A stretch of DNA of 26,270 nt from JABIBT01 sp964471565. Its GTDB lineage: Archaea; Nanobdellota; Nanobdellia; SCGC-AAA011-G17; PNOQ01. The translations under genes were made by a program, and so were the position numbers. The stretch lies in the NCBI GenBank assembly GCA_964471565.1, contig CAYYFK010000008.1, positions 1-26,270 of the forward strand. The letters are read 5' to 3'. The notes beneath the pieces are model-generated. The model made no database searches and was not told the DNA's origin. It saw only the letters and a program-made list of their open reading frames with translations. Below are positions 1 through 7,377 of this stretch, piece by piece; the first letter of the stretch is position 1, and every line of letters starts with the position of its first letter.

Positions 1-9
1 GATTTCTAA

Positions 10-24
10 TTTTTTTCTTTTTTT
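10..24 (+). terminator. Oligo-T tract at the window edge
   Basis: Two runs of seven T are separated by one C. Archaeal RNA polymerase stops at oligo-T without needing a hairpin, so this could end a plus-strand gene lying before the window. The upstream gene is not visible, so this is inference. Confidence 0.3.
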
Positions 25-31
25 ACCCAAA

Positions 32-42
32 CATTTAAAAAT
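32..42 (+). promoter_or_regulatory. TATA box of the double nucleotidyltransferase gene
   Basis: CATTTAAAAAT is centred about 27 nt before the ATG at 64. There is no Shine-Dalgarno between them, so the transcript is predicted to be leaderless. Confidence 0.55.
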
Positions 43-63
43 AAAACACTCTAATTAAAAAAC

Positions 64-1857
64 ATGGATCCTAATCTTAATTTACAACCTAAACAGCCTA
101 ATCCTGAAGAGCAAAAAGCTATGAAGGAAAAAGTTAAAAAAATAAAAGATAAGGCAGAGAAATTCAAAGATAAAATTCTAAAAACTCATAAAAAACAGAT
201 TTTGGGAATAGCTTTACTTCCACCAAAAAAGGAAGGATCAACTCCAAAGGGGATCCCAGAAGATCCATTAAAAAAAGATAAACGAGATATTAACGTTCTT
301 GTGCTATTAGATGACTCAAAATCAGAATTCCAACCAGATTTTAAACTAAGAGACAAAATATTCAAAGAATTAGAAAAAACAGATAATGAGATTTATCCAG
401 AAGTATATACTGTTTCTGAAATAAAAGAGTCATTATTCGATTCAAAATATGACATACTTCAAATGATAGCAATGTCTGCCATTTTATACGATCCAATGGA
501 TGTTTTGGGAGCTTTAAAAATCTCAGAAGTTCATAAAAGCATGGTACTACAAAAATTCGAAAAATACATTGTTAGCTATGTCGCAGCAGGCTCTTTATTT
601 AGAGGAGAAAAATCAAACGATATTGATGTTTACGTAGTTATTGATGATACTGATGTTAGAAGAATGACTCGTGTCGAACTAAGAGATAAATTAAGATCAC
701 TAATTATAAGTCAGGGTTTTGAAGCAGCAGCCATAACTGGAGTAAAAAAAGATTTTCACGTTCAAATTTATATATTAACTGATTTCTGGGAATCTATAAA
801 AGACGCCCATCCTGTTATTTTTACATTATTAAGAGATGGAGTTCCAATCTACGATAGAGGAGTATTTACACCATGGAGACTATTACTAAACATGGGAAGG
901 ATTCGTCCATCTCCAGAAGCAATAGACATGCAAATGGATATGGGAGAAAAATTACTAGACAGAGCAAAAAAGAAATTGTTGATGATTGCAGGAGAAGATT
1001 TATACTACGGAATACTAAATCCATCACAAGCAGCACTAATGTTATATGGAGTTTCTCCTCCAACACCGAAAGAAACAGTAAAATTATTAGAAGAGGTTTT
1101 CGTCAAAAAAGAAAAAATCTTGGAGCAAAAATATGTTGACACATTAGAAAAAATTAGAGTTTTCTTCAAAAATATAGAACATGGAAAAGTAAAAGAAATT
1201 AAGGGAGCAGAAATAGACAAGTTGCTATTGGATGCTGAAGATTATTTAAAAAGAATAAAGAAATTATTCAAACAAATTGAAAGAAAAACAGAAAAAGAAT
1301 CATTTACAGAATTATATAAAACATTAGAAAAGAGTCTTACAGATATTCTAAATGCTGAGAACATCAAATTCACAAAATTAGAACTAGGATTCAAAAAATT
1401 CTGTCAAAAAGAAAATCTCCCAGAAACACTAGCAGATAATTTAAAATCATTCATAAATGCAAACAAGGATTTCAAGGCAAAAAAACTAATAAAAGCAGAA
1501 TCAGACAAAATAAAAAGAGAAATCAGAACTTTTTTGAGAACAGTAGTAGAACACTCACAAAGAAAAAAATTCTTAGGTGTAGAAAGAGCAAAATTAAAAT
1601 TCAAGAATAAAGATAAAATAGGAGAGGTTTTACTTCTAAAAGATCAAGTATTCATAATTAAAGATTTAAAACAAAAAGATAAAATAAAAACTGCAATACT
1701 GGAAAAGGGAAGACTAAAAGAAGTAAAGAACTCTACAAGAGATGAATTGGACAAAACTCTATTAGATGTAGAAGTTCCACAATCTATTTCTCTAACTCCC
1801 GGTTTATTTGAAGACCTGAAAAAAATAGTTGGCAAAGATATTGAATTATTACTTTAA
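64..1857 (+). CDS. Tandem nucleotidyltransferase-domain protein with helical C-terminal regions
   Basis: A 597-aa soluble protein. Residues 165-260 carry a polymerase-beta type nucleotidyltransferase signature, G176-S177 then R180-G181-E182 and the D186/D188 pair. Residues 40-150 look like a decayed first copy: strand DINVLVLLDD parallels DIDVYVVIDD, and the following VYTVSEI..SLFDS parallels IYILTDF..SIKDA, but the GS motif is replaced by LLPP. Residues 270-400 are helical and match the downstream region of the paralogue at 6471-7334, including a shared HG-VK..G.EIDK segment; this may be a HEPN-like helical domain. Residues 400-597 are unique, Lys-rich and end in a beta-rich part. The N-terminal 40 residues are charged and probably coiled coil. 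The third catalytic acid usual in active enzymes is not obvious (HVQ at 232-234). Substrate unknown. The start follows the TATA box by leaderless spacing. Confidence 0.8.
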   Translation: MDPNLNLQPKQPNPEEQKAMKEKVKKIKDKAEKFKDKILKTHKKQILGIALLPPKKEGSTPKGIPEDPLKKDKRDINVLVLLDDSKSEFQPDFKLRDKIFKELEKTDNEIYPEVYTVSEIKESLFDSKYDILQMIAMSAILYDPMDVLGALKISEVHKSMVLQKFEKYIVSYVAAGSLFRGEKSNDIDVYVVIDDTDVRRMTRVELRDKLRSLIISQGFEAAAITGVKKDFHVQIYILTDFWESIKDAHPVIFTLLRDGVPIYDRGVFTPWRLLLNMGRIRPSPEAIDMQMDMGEKLLDRAKKKLLMIAGEDLYYGILNPSQAALMLYGVSPPTPKETVKLLEEVFVKKEKILEQKYVDTLEKIRVFFKNIEHGKVKEIKGAEIDKLLLDAEDYLKRIKKLFKQIERKTEKESFTELYKTLEKSLTDILNAENIKFTKLELGFKKFCQKENLPETLADNLKSFINANKDFKAKKLIKAESDKIKREIRTFLRTVVEHSQRKKFLGVERAKLKFKNKDKIGEVLLLKDQVFIIKDLKQKDKIKTAILEKGRLKEVKNSTRDELDKTLLDVEVPQSISLTPGLFEDLKKIVGKDIELLL

Positions 1858-1873
1858 ACTTTTTAAAAACAAA

Positions 1874-1882
1874 TTTTATATA
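1874..1882 (+). promoter_or_regulatory. TATA box of the 88-aa gene
   Basis: TTTTATATA is centred about 27 nt before the ATG at 1905, with no Shine-Dalgarno between. Leaderless arrangement. Confidence 0.55.
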
Positions 1883-1904
1883 GGGGTAACTAAATTAAAA
1901 TTCT

Positions 1905-2171
1905 ATGGAGTTTATTGAAAACCTCACAAAAAGAATAAAAAAAATTAAAAAAGAAGCAGAGTCAACTCTTCCTCAAATCAACAAAGAAATAGACAGCATT
2001 ATAAAAAATGAAGATACTTCAATTCCAAGAATAGAAAGATTATTGGACTTTTTGTTAGATTATGAATATTTAAATGTTGGAAAAACAGAATTTGATAAAC
2101 TACTTTTTTATTATAGCTCATTTAATCCAGACAATACAAAAATATATGAGAAATCAAGAAAAGAAATATAA
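1905..2171 (+). CDS. Small charged helical protein of unknown function
   Basis: I do not recognise this 88-aa protein. It is Lys/Glu-rich, with an N-terminal half predicted to be helical or coiled coil (repeated K-K-I-K and E-I-D patterns) and a more mixed C-terminal half containing LDFLLDYEYL. It has no signal peptide, membrane segment or cysteine. It lies between the double nucleotidyltransferase gene and the L35Ae gene, has its own TATA box, and ends 54 nt before the L35Ae start. The promoter, the compact surroundings and the lack of a competing frame support a real gene. Confidence 0.6.
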   Translation: MEFIENLTKRIKKIKKEAESTLPQINKEIDSIIKNEDTSIPRIERLLDFLLDYEYLNVGKTEFDKLLFYYSSFNPDNTKIYEKSRKEI

Positions 2172-2191
2172 CTAATGCTCAAAACAAAAAA

Positions 2192-2201
2192 GTTTATAAA
2201 C
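2192..2201 (+). promoter_or_regulatory. TATA box of the L35Ae-L10e operon
   Basis: AGTTTATAAA lies about 30 nt before the ATG at 2226. It sits downstream of the in-frame ATG at 2175, which argues that translation starts at 2226. Confidence 0.6.
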
Positions 2202-2225
2202 CAAACATCGCCACAAATTCTTAAT

Positions 2226-2483
2226 ATGGAAGGCACAATTACCAATTATAGAGGATCACATAAAACACAACATCCTAATCAGATGATCATTAAAGTAAAA
2301 GATATAGAAACTAAAGAGAAAGCTAAAGAAATTTTAAAAAAAACAGTGACCTGGATAACTCCTACAAAAAAAGAAATTAAAGGGATTGTAACAAAAGAAC
2401 ATGGCAATAAAGGAGCTGTAAGAGTAAAATTTGAAAAAGGACTTCCTGGACAAGCTATAGGAACAAAAGTTAAAATAGAGTAA
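2226..2483 (+). CDS. rpl35ae: Ribosomal protein L35Ae
   Basis: An 85-aa large-subunit ribosomal protein. Family features: the start MEGTITNYRG, then NQMIIKV near residues 18-24, the W-TP-KKEI segment, and the C-terminal HGNKGAVRVKFEKGLPGQA.GTKV block. The frame is open from an upstream ATG at 2175, but family alignments begin at MEG, and the TATA box at 2192-2201 lies between the two ATGs, so 2226 is chosen. It is followed after 2 nt by the L10e gene, so the two form an operon. Confidence 0.93.
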   Translation: MEGTITNYRGSHKTQHPNQMIIKVKDIETKEKAKEILKKTVTWITPTKKEIKGIVTKEHGNKGAVRVKFEKGLPGQAIGTKVKIE

Positions 2484-2485
2484 AA

Positions 2486-3001
2486 ATGGCACAATTAAGA
2501 AAAGCAAATGCATACAAAAAATCAACACGTGCATATACTAGAAAATCAAAATATAAGAAGAAGGGATTCATAAAAGTAGTTCCAGCTTCAAAAGTTATTA
2601 AATTCAATATGGGTGATTTAAAAAAAGAATTCCCAAAAACAATAAAATTAATTTCTAAAGAAACTTTCCAAATAAGACACAATGCAATAGAATCATGTAG
2701 AACATTAATAAACAGACAACTATCAAAAAGATTTGGAAGTAAAGGGTACAGATTCATAATAAATCAATTTCCACATCACGTTCTTAGAGAAAATAAGATG
2801 CTTACGGGTGCTGGGGCAGATAGAATGCAATCTGGAATGAAACACTCATTTGGGAAAGCAATGGGTACTGCAGCACAATTAAAACCAGGAAAAACAATAT
2901 TTACTGTAAAAGTAAATGAACCAGATGTAGATTTCGCAAAAAAAGCTTTAGCAAAGGCAAGATCAAGAATACCTGGAAAAGTTACAATTGAAATAAGTTA
3001 A
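2486..3001 (+). CDS. rpl10e: Ribosomal protein L10e (L16/L10Ae family)
   Basis: A 171-aa large-subunit protein of the uL16 family, which sits near the peptidyl-transferase centre and A-site tRNA. Recognised from the Lys/Arg-rich N-terminus, the INRQLSKRFG segment, FPHHVLRENKMLTGAGADRM and the SGMKHSFGKAMGTAA block. The length is normal for archaea. It starts 2 nt after the L35Ae stop, so it is co-transcribed with it. Confidence 0.97.
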   Translation: MAQLRKANAYKKSTRAYTRKSKYKKKGFIKVVPASKVIKFNMGDLKKEFPKTIKLISKETFQIRHNAIESCRTLINRQLSKRFGSKGYRFIINQFPHHVLRENKMLTGAGADRMQSGMKHSFGKAMGTAAQLKPGKTIFTVKVNEPDVDFAKKALAKARSRIPGKVTIEIS

Positions 3002-3013
3002 TCTTTCTAACAA

Positions 3014-3022
3014 ATTTTATTA
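3014..3022 (+). promoter_or_regulatory. TATA-like box of the SemiSWEET gene
   Basis: ATTTTATTA is centred about 22-26 nt before the ATG at 3040, directly after the L10e stop. It is a weaker match than the other promoters in the window. Confidence 0.4.
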
Positions 3023-3039
3023 ACAATTATACAAAAAAG

Positions 3040-3342
3040 ATGGAAATCGCACAACTATTGGGATGGATTGCAACTTTTCTTTTTTCAATAATGATTATTC
3101 CTCAAATGATTAAAACTCTAAAATCAAAAGATACAAATGGAGTAAGCTTACTTCTTTTTATAATATTTTTAATTGCTAACATAATCGCTCTAACTTATGC
3201 CATTATGATTTCACAATCTCCCTTAATAATTAAATATGCTATAGCAATTGTAACAACTCTTGCATATATTATTATATTTTTATTTTATTATTCAAAGAAA
3301 AAAAAGAGAATAGAATTCCTAGAAAAGTTAGAATTGAAATAA
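3040..3342 (+). CDS. SemiSWEET-type PQ-loop membrane protein
   Basis: A 100-aa membrane protein with three transmembrane helices (about residues 6-26, 36-58, 66-86) and a basic C-terminal tail. The IPQMIKTLKSKDTNGVS segment is the PQ-loop signature, which ends the first helix and leads to the second. Known SemiSWEETs work as dimers that move sugars down a gradient. The substrate here is unknown. A sugar uptake route would suit a DPANN cell that depends on a host, but that is inference. It stands alone between the ribosomal pair and ppsA. Confidence 0.82.
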   Translation: MEIAQLLGWIATFLFSIMIIPQMIKTLKSKDTNGVSLLLFIIFLIANIIALTYAIMISQSPLIIKYAIAIVTTLAYIIIFLFYYSKKKKRIEFLEKLELK

Positions 3343-3365
3343 GTTAATCTATTTAACAACAAAAC

Positions 3366-3405
3366 CTTTATATAATTCCATTCAATTCTAAAAGTAAAAA
3401 GAGGT
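3366..3405 (+). promoter_or_regulatory. ppsA promoter: TATA box and Shine-Dalgarno
   Basis: CTTTATATAA at 3366-3375 is the TATA box. GAGGT at 3401-3405 lies 4 nt before the ATG. The TATA-to-ATG distance of about 40 nt allows a short leader, unlike the leaderless genes around it. Confidence 0.6.
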
Positions 3406-3409
3406 AAAA

Positions 3410-5713
3410 ATGTCAAATATATTGTGGTTAAATGAAATTTCTAAAGACTCTATCCAGCAAGTGGGTGGAAAGGGAGCAAACTTAGGAGAGATGTTCAACA
3501 ACAATTTCCCAGTGCCAAAAGCATTTGTAGTGACAGCAGACGCATACAAAGAATTTTTACAAAGCACTGGAATACAAGAACAAATAAACAAAATACTTGA
3601 TTCCTTGGATGTAAATGATACAGAAAAATTAAAAGAAGCTTCCGAAAAAGTTCAAGATCTCATTCTATCAATGGGAATACCAGAAGAACTAAAAAGAGAA
3701 ATCACAAAATCTTATTCAGATCTAAACGTCAATCAGGATCTAATAAACAAAGCACCCCAAGCATTACATCTAATAAAAGCTGGAAGAGATAATCCTTTCG
3801 TAGCAGTTAGATCCTCAGCAACAGCAGAAGATTTACCAACTGCTTCATTTGCCGGACAGCAAGAAACATTTCTAAATGTAAAAGGTTCCGAACAAGTTCT
3901 ACAAGCAGTACTCCAATGTTGGGCATCATTATACACTTCAAGAGCAATTTTCTACAGAGAAAAAAATAATTTTGAACACAAAAAAGTTTTCATAGCAGTA
4001 GTAGTACAAAAAATGATTAATTCTGACAAAGCAGGAGTAATGTTCTCAATAAATCCAAATACAAATGAAGAAGAAGTATTAATAGAGGCATCCTACGGAT
4101 TGGGAGATGCAGTTGTTTCTGGATCAATTTCCCCAGATCAATATATAATAGATAAAAAAGACAGAAGAATAAAAGATATAAAAGTAAATAAGAAAGAGTG
4201 GATGTTATACAGAGATAGCAATACTGGAAGAACTACGAAAAGGATTCTAAATGATGAAAAGGCAAATTCTCAAGTATTAACTGATGAGGAGATAAGTAAA
4301 TTAGCATTACTAACTATAAATGTAGAAGATTATTACAAAAAACCCCAAGATATAGAGTTTGCAATTGAAGGTCAAAATTTATATTTAGTACAAACAAGGC
4401 CAATAACAACAGTAAAAAAAATAGAAGAAAAAACTGAAGAAAAAACTGAAGAAGCAAAAGGAAATGAAATCCTATCCGGAATCCCGGCTTCACCAGGAGT
4501 TGGCTCAGGAAATGTAAAAATAGTTGATTCTATAGATAACTTATCAAAAATAGAGCAAGGCGACGTTTTGGTCGCAAAAATGACAAATCCTGATTATGTT
4601 GCAGCAATGCAAAAAGCATCTGCAATAGTAACAGATGAAGGAGGAACCTCCTCGCACGCAGCAATTGTTTCTAGAGAAATGGGTATCCCGGCAATAGTTG
4701 GAACAAAAGAAGCCACTACAAAGCTTTCAGAAGGACAAGGAATAACAGTAAATGGGACAGAAGGGAAAGTTTACGAAGGACTAACAGAAACTAAAAAAGA
4801 ACCTGCTTTTGAGATCCCAACTGAGATTCCAGAAACAAAAACAAAGATAAAAGTAAATTTAGATATAGCAGAAGTAGCTGAAAAGGCCTCATTATTAAAA
4901 CCAGATGGAATAGGATTATTAAGAATTGAATTTATGATAGCTGACTCAAAAATTCATCCAATAAAATATATAAAAGAAAATAGGGATGAAGACTATACTC
5001 AATTATTAGTAAAAGAAATTGAAAAAGTAGTACAATATTTTAAAGACAAACCCGCATGGATTAGAACTTCTGATATAAGAACAGATGAATATAGAAACCT
5101 AGATGGTGGAGAAAGTGAACCACATGAATCCAATCCAATGATGGGAATTCATGGAATAAGAAAAGGTCTAAGAGAACCAAGATTATTAAAAGCAGAATTA
5201 AAGGCAATAAAATTACTAAGAGAAAAGGGATATAATAATTTGTCTGTAATGCTTCCAATGATTTCACACCTAGAACAGATAGAAAAAACAAAAGATATTC
5301 TAAATGAATTAAACATGAACGAAGTTAAATTAGGAGTAATGATTGAAACTCCTGCCGCATGCTTCATAATTCATGAGATATGTAAAGATGAAAGGATAAA
5401 GTTTGTAAGTATAGGTTCAAATGATCTAACACAGTTCACACTGGGGGTAGACAGAAACAACGCAGAAGTTCAAGATTTATACAACGAAATGCATCCTTCA
5501 GTTTTAAGATTAATAAAAAAAGTTGTAAAAACAGCACAAAATTATGACGTAGAAGCAAGTCTATGTGGACAGGCAGGAAGTAATGAAAATATGGCAAAAT
5601 ATTTAACAGAAATAGGCATTAATTCTATTTCAGTAAACCTAGATTCTGTAAATAAAATAAGAAGCTTAGTTGCGGAAATTGAAGGTTCTGGAACTCCTAA
5701 AGAGCAATCGTAA
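3410..5713 (+). CDS. ppsA: Phosphoenolpyruvate synthase (pyruvate, water dikinase)
   Basis: A 767-aa enzyme converting pyruvate and ATP to PEP, AMP and phosphate, the entry to gluconeogenesis; in some archaea it may also run toward pyruvate. Three domains are visible. An N-terminal ATP-grasp domain (about 1-335) has KGANLGEM at 21-28 and VAVRSSATAEDLP at 131-143, ending at VQTRPI. A swivelling domain (about 355-460) carries the phospho-histidine H416 in GGTSSH. A C-terminal PEP-binding barrel (about 475-755) has IGSNDLTQ at 668-675 and the catalytic C719 in SLCGQA. A Glu/Lys/Thr linker at 337-350 is encoded by a short tandem repeat. Slightly shorter than typical PpsA, but all key residues are present. 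Confidence 0.96.
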   Translation: MSNILWLNEISKDSIQQVGGKGANLGEMFNNNFPVPKAFVVTADAYKEFLQSTGIQEQINKILDSLDVNDTEKLKEASEKVQDLILSMGIPEELKREITKSYSDLNVNQDLINKAPQALHLIKAGRDNPFVAVRSSATAEDLPTASFAGQQETFLNVKGSEQVLQAVLQCWASLYTSRAIFYREKNNFEHKKVFIAVVVQKMINSDKAGVMFSINPNTNEEEVLIEASYGLGDAVVSGSISPDQYIIDKKDRRIKDIKVNKKEWMLYRDSNTGRTTKRILNDEKANSQVLTDEEISKLALLTINVEDYYKKPQDIEFAIEGQNLYLVQTRPITTVKKIEEKTEEKTEEAKGNEILSGIPASPGVGSGNVKIVDSIDNLSKIEQGDVLVAKMTNPDYVAAMQKASAIVTDEGGTSSHAAIVSREMGIPAIVGTKEATTKLSEGQGITVNGTEGKVYEGLTETKKEPAFEIPTEIPETKTKIKVNLDIAEVAEKASLLKPDGIGLLRIEFMIADSKIHPIKYIKENRDEDYTQLLVKEIEKVVQYFKDKPAWIRTSDIRTDEYRNLDGGESEPHESNPMMGIHGIRKGLREPRLLKAELKAIKLLREKGYNNLSVMLPMISHLEQIEKTKDILNELNMNEVKLGVMIETPAACFIIHEICKDERIKFVSIGSNDLTQFTLGVDRNNAEVQDLYNEMHPSVLRLIKKVVKTAQNYDVEASLCGQAGSNENMAKYLTEIGINSISVNLDSVNKIRSLVAEIEGSGTPKEQS

Positions 5714-5714
5714 G

Positions 5715-5759
5715 CTTTATATACCATTAATTACAGTAAAGTAGTAACAAAAAGGAGAT
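5715..5759 (+). promoter_or_regulatory. Promoter and Shine-Dalgarno of the 233-aa gene
   Basis: TATA box CTTTATATA at 5715-5723, immediately after the ppsA stop. Shine-Dalgarno AAAGGAGAT at 5751-5759, 4 nt before the ATG. The layout and the bases around the start codon closely copy those of ppsA. Confidence 0.6.
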
Positions 5760-5763
5760 AAAA

Positions 5764-6465
5764 ATGTCAAATACACAACCAAAAGAACTAACATTGAGAG
5801 ACTATATTGGTCAGTATGATTTATTGGGCAATATGGATAAAAATCTTCAAAGTAATCCTTGGGATGGAGACTTAAGGAGTGATATTGGAGCTAAATTAAG
5901 AAAAAACGAAAAATATTTCTGGAATACAACTGCAGACTCGGTAAGCAGAGAAATTCAAAATGATAGAACTTTTGTTCAAAATATGGTTTTAGGCCATGTA
6001 GATGAGAACTTAGAAAATATCTTAGCAACTGGAACAGAAGGGTTTGACTTTAAAAAAACAACTGGCCTTTTAGTATATATGGCTCAAAATTCACAGCCTG
6101 TTGTAAAAGATCCAGAAAACAAGTCAAGATACGAACAATTACATGAACAAATATACAAAGCAAGCCAAGTTTTGAAAGCTAAAAAAGAAAATCCAGAAGA
6201 GGCTAAAGCAATCATGAAAGAAACTTTAAGACCAATTCACGGAGATTCAATTGACAGAATGTCAGTAAATCAACCTCACTTCGTGGAAGGACTATATACT
6301 AGCTTTGTAGAAACAGCAACTGAACAATTTGTAAGTGAATTTATGTATAAAGCAAAAGGAAAAGAAGGAACTTACAAAATGGCAGAAGTAGCAAACTACT
6401 TAAAAAGAACTATTAAAGGTTCAGATGCAGAAACAAAAATAGACTTAGTTAAAGGCTTAGTTTAA
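5764..6465 (+). CDS. Unknown soluble protein (233 aa)
   Basis: I do not recognise this protein. It is mostly helical and charged, with no signal peptide, membrane segment or cysteine. It starts MSNTQPKELTLRDYIGQYDLLG and contains an aromatic patch YFWNTTADSV near residues 51-60 and a long helical stretch around 120-155. The strong Shine-Dalgarno and TATA box, matching those of ppsA, suggest high expression. It has its own promoter after ppsA, so a metabolic link is possible but unsupported. It converges on the nucleotidyltransferase gene with only 5 nt between the stops. Confidence 0.75.
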   Translation: MSNTQPKELTLRDYIGQYDLLGNMDKNLQSNPWDGDLRSDIGAKLRKNEKYFWNTTADSVSREIQNDRTFVQNMVLGHVDENLENILATGTEGFDFKKTTGLLVYMAQNSQPVVKDPENKSRYEQLHEQIYKASQVLKAKKENPEEAKAIMKETLRPIHGDSIDRMSVNQPHFVEGLYTSFVETATEQFVSEFMYKAKGKEGTYKMAEVANYLKRTIKGSDAETKIDLVKGLV

Positions 6466-6470
6466 CAAAA

Positions 6471-7334
6471 CTAACTTTCTTTTTTTTCTACTTTTATTAT
6501 CTTTTTATTCTCAATTAATTTAGAAGTTATTCCTCTCATAATCTTTTCAAATTCTTCAGCTCTACCCAGATATTTATCAATTTCTTTACCTTGTAAATAT
6601 TTAACATTTCCATGCATAACATCATGAGCTAACTCATGCATTTCTTTAAACCAATCAACATACCTTCCATTCAACATTTTTCTTTTAACAAAAAGTCTCT
6701 CTAACAACTCAGAAATATGTTCTGGGCTTGGAGGCACATAACCTGCAGCCATCAAAGCAGCATGAGAACTATCTACCATACTCCAATAAACATTTTCTAT
6801 TGAAGCAACAATATCTATCTTGGCTTTAGCTAAATGCATTGGGCTTCTTCTTAACGTAACAAAAATAGATTCTGCAGTGGGCCTTATTTTCCCTTTAGCC
6901 AATAAAACTTTCAAAGGGTTAAAAAAACCACCATGATCAATCAGAGTTTCTCCATACCTCAACATATTAATAACAGTTGGTTCTCCAACCCTAACTTCTT
7001 CCATAAAAGTAGATAATGTAACAGTAGTCAAATGTAATTTTTTATAGTATTTTTGCTCAGATAATAATTCACCTAATTCTTGTCTATACCATGCAATCAA
7101 CTCTTGATCCCAATCAATAACGCAATCATCAATAATAATAACTATATCTATATCGCTTCCTTTCGTTGCTTCTCCTTTAGCAGAGCTACCAAACAAAACA
7201 ACCGATTTAATTACTTCTTTAAATTTCTTATACGCCTTTACAGCAAAATCATATGCAATATCCTTATCATTCTCAAATTTCTTATTAACAGAAACCTTTT
7301 TTTTCTTAGTTGCTTTTTTCTTTTTTGCAGGCAA
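6471..7334 (-). CDS. Nucleotidyltransferase with helical (HEPN-like) C-terminal domain
   Basis: A 287-aa protein when started at the TTG at 7334. A very Lys-rich N-terminus (first 20 residues) leads into a nucleotidyltransferase domain with G49-S50 and the D61/D63 pair in GSDIDIVI. The later strand reads LHLTTVTL, so a third catalytic acid is not obvious. Residues about 145-270 are helical, share KGKIRPTAES, DSSHAALMAAG and HGNVK..GKEIDK patterns with the protein at 64-1857, and may be a HEPN-like domain. In MNT-HEPN systems these two parts are usually separate toxin and antitoxin genes; here they are fused, so a toxin-antitoxin role is not established. Start choice: TTG at 7334 has GAGGGGT 9 nt upstream; an in-frame TTG at 7349 would add five residues. 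No ATG lies nearby in frame. Confidence 0.8.
   Translation of the reverse strand: MPAKKKKATKKKKVSVNKKFENDKDIAYDFAVKAYKKFKEVIKSVVLFGSSAKGEATKGSDIDIVIIIDDCVIDWDQELIAWYRQELGELLSEQKYYKKLHLTTVTLSTFMEEVRVGEPTVINMLRYGETLIDHGGFFNPLKVLLAKGKIRPTAESIFVTLRRSPMHLAKAKIDIVASIENVYWSMVDSSHAALMAAGYVPPSPEHISELLERLFVKRKMLNGRYVDWFKEMHELAHDVMHGNVKYLQGKEIDKYLGRAEEFEKIMRGITSKLIENKKIIKVEKKES
6480..6487 (+). terminator. T8 tract after the 233-aa gene
   Basis: A run of eight T begins 14 nt after the plus-strand stop at 6465, inside the 3' end of the convergent minus-strand gene. It would suit archaeal oligo-T termination. On the other strand it simply encodes Lys codons, so this is tentative. Confidence 0.35.
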
Positions 7335-7341
7335 ACTACCA

Positions 7342-7376
7342 CCCCTCAATTTATTTTAATTTTCCCTATTTAAAAA
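7342..7376 (-). promoter_or_regulatory. Promoter and Shine-Dalgarno of the single nucleotidyltransferase
   Basis: On the minus strand a TTTTTAAATA TATA box (about 7367-7376) is followed by GAGGGG at 7342-7347, ending 7 nt before the TTG at 7334. This is what decides the TTG start. Confidence 0.45.
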
Positions 7377-7377
7377 T

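Noticed and set aside
2175..2225. N-terminal extension of L35Ae from the upstream ATG
   Set aside because: The TATA box at 2192-2201 falls inside the extension and family members start at MEG, so the ATG at 2226 is preferred.
4425..4452. Short tandem repeat in ppsA
   Set aside because: Only two copies of about 12 nt, encoding a Glu/Lys/Thr interdomain linker; typical low-complexity linker sequence.
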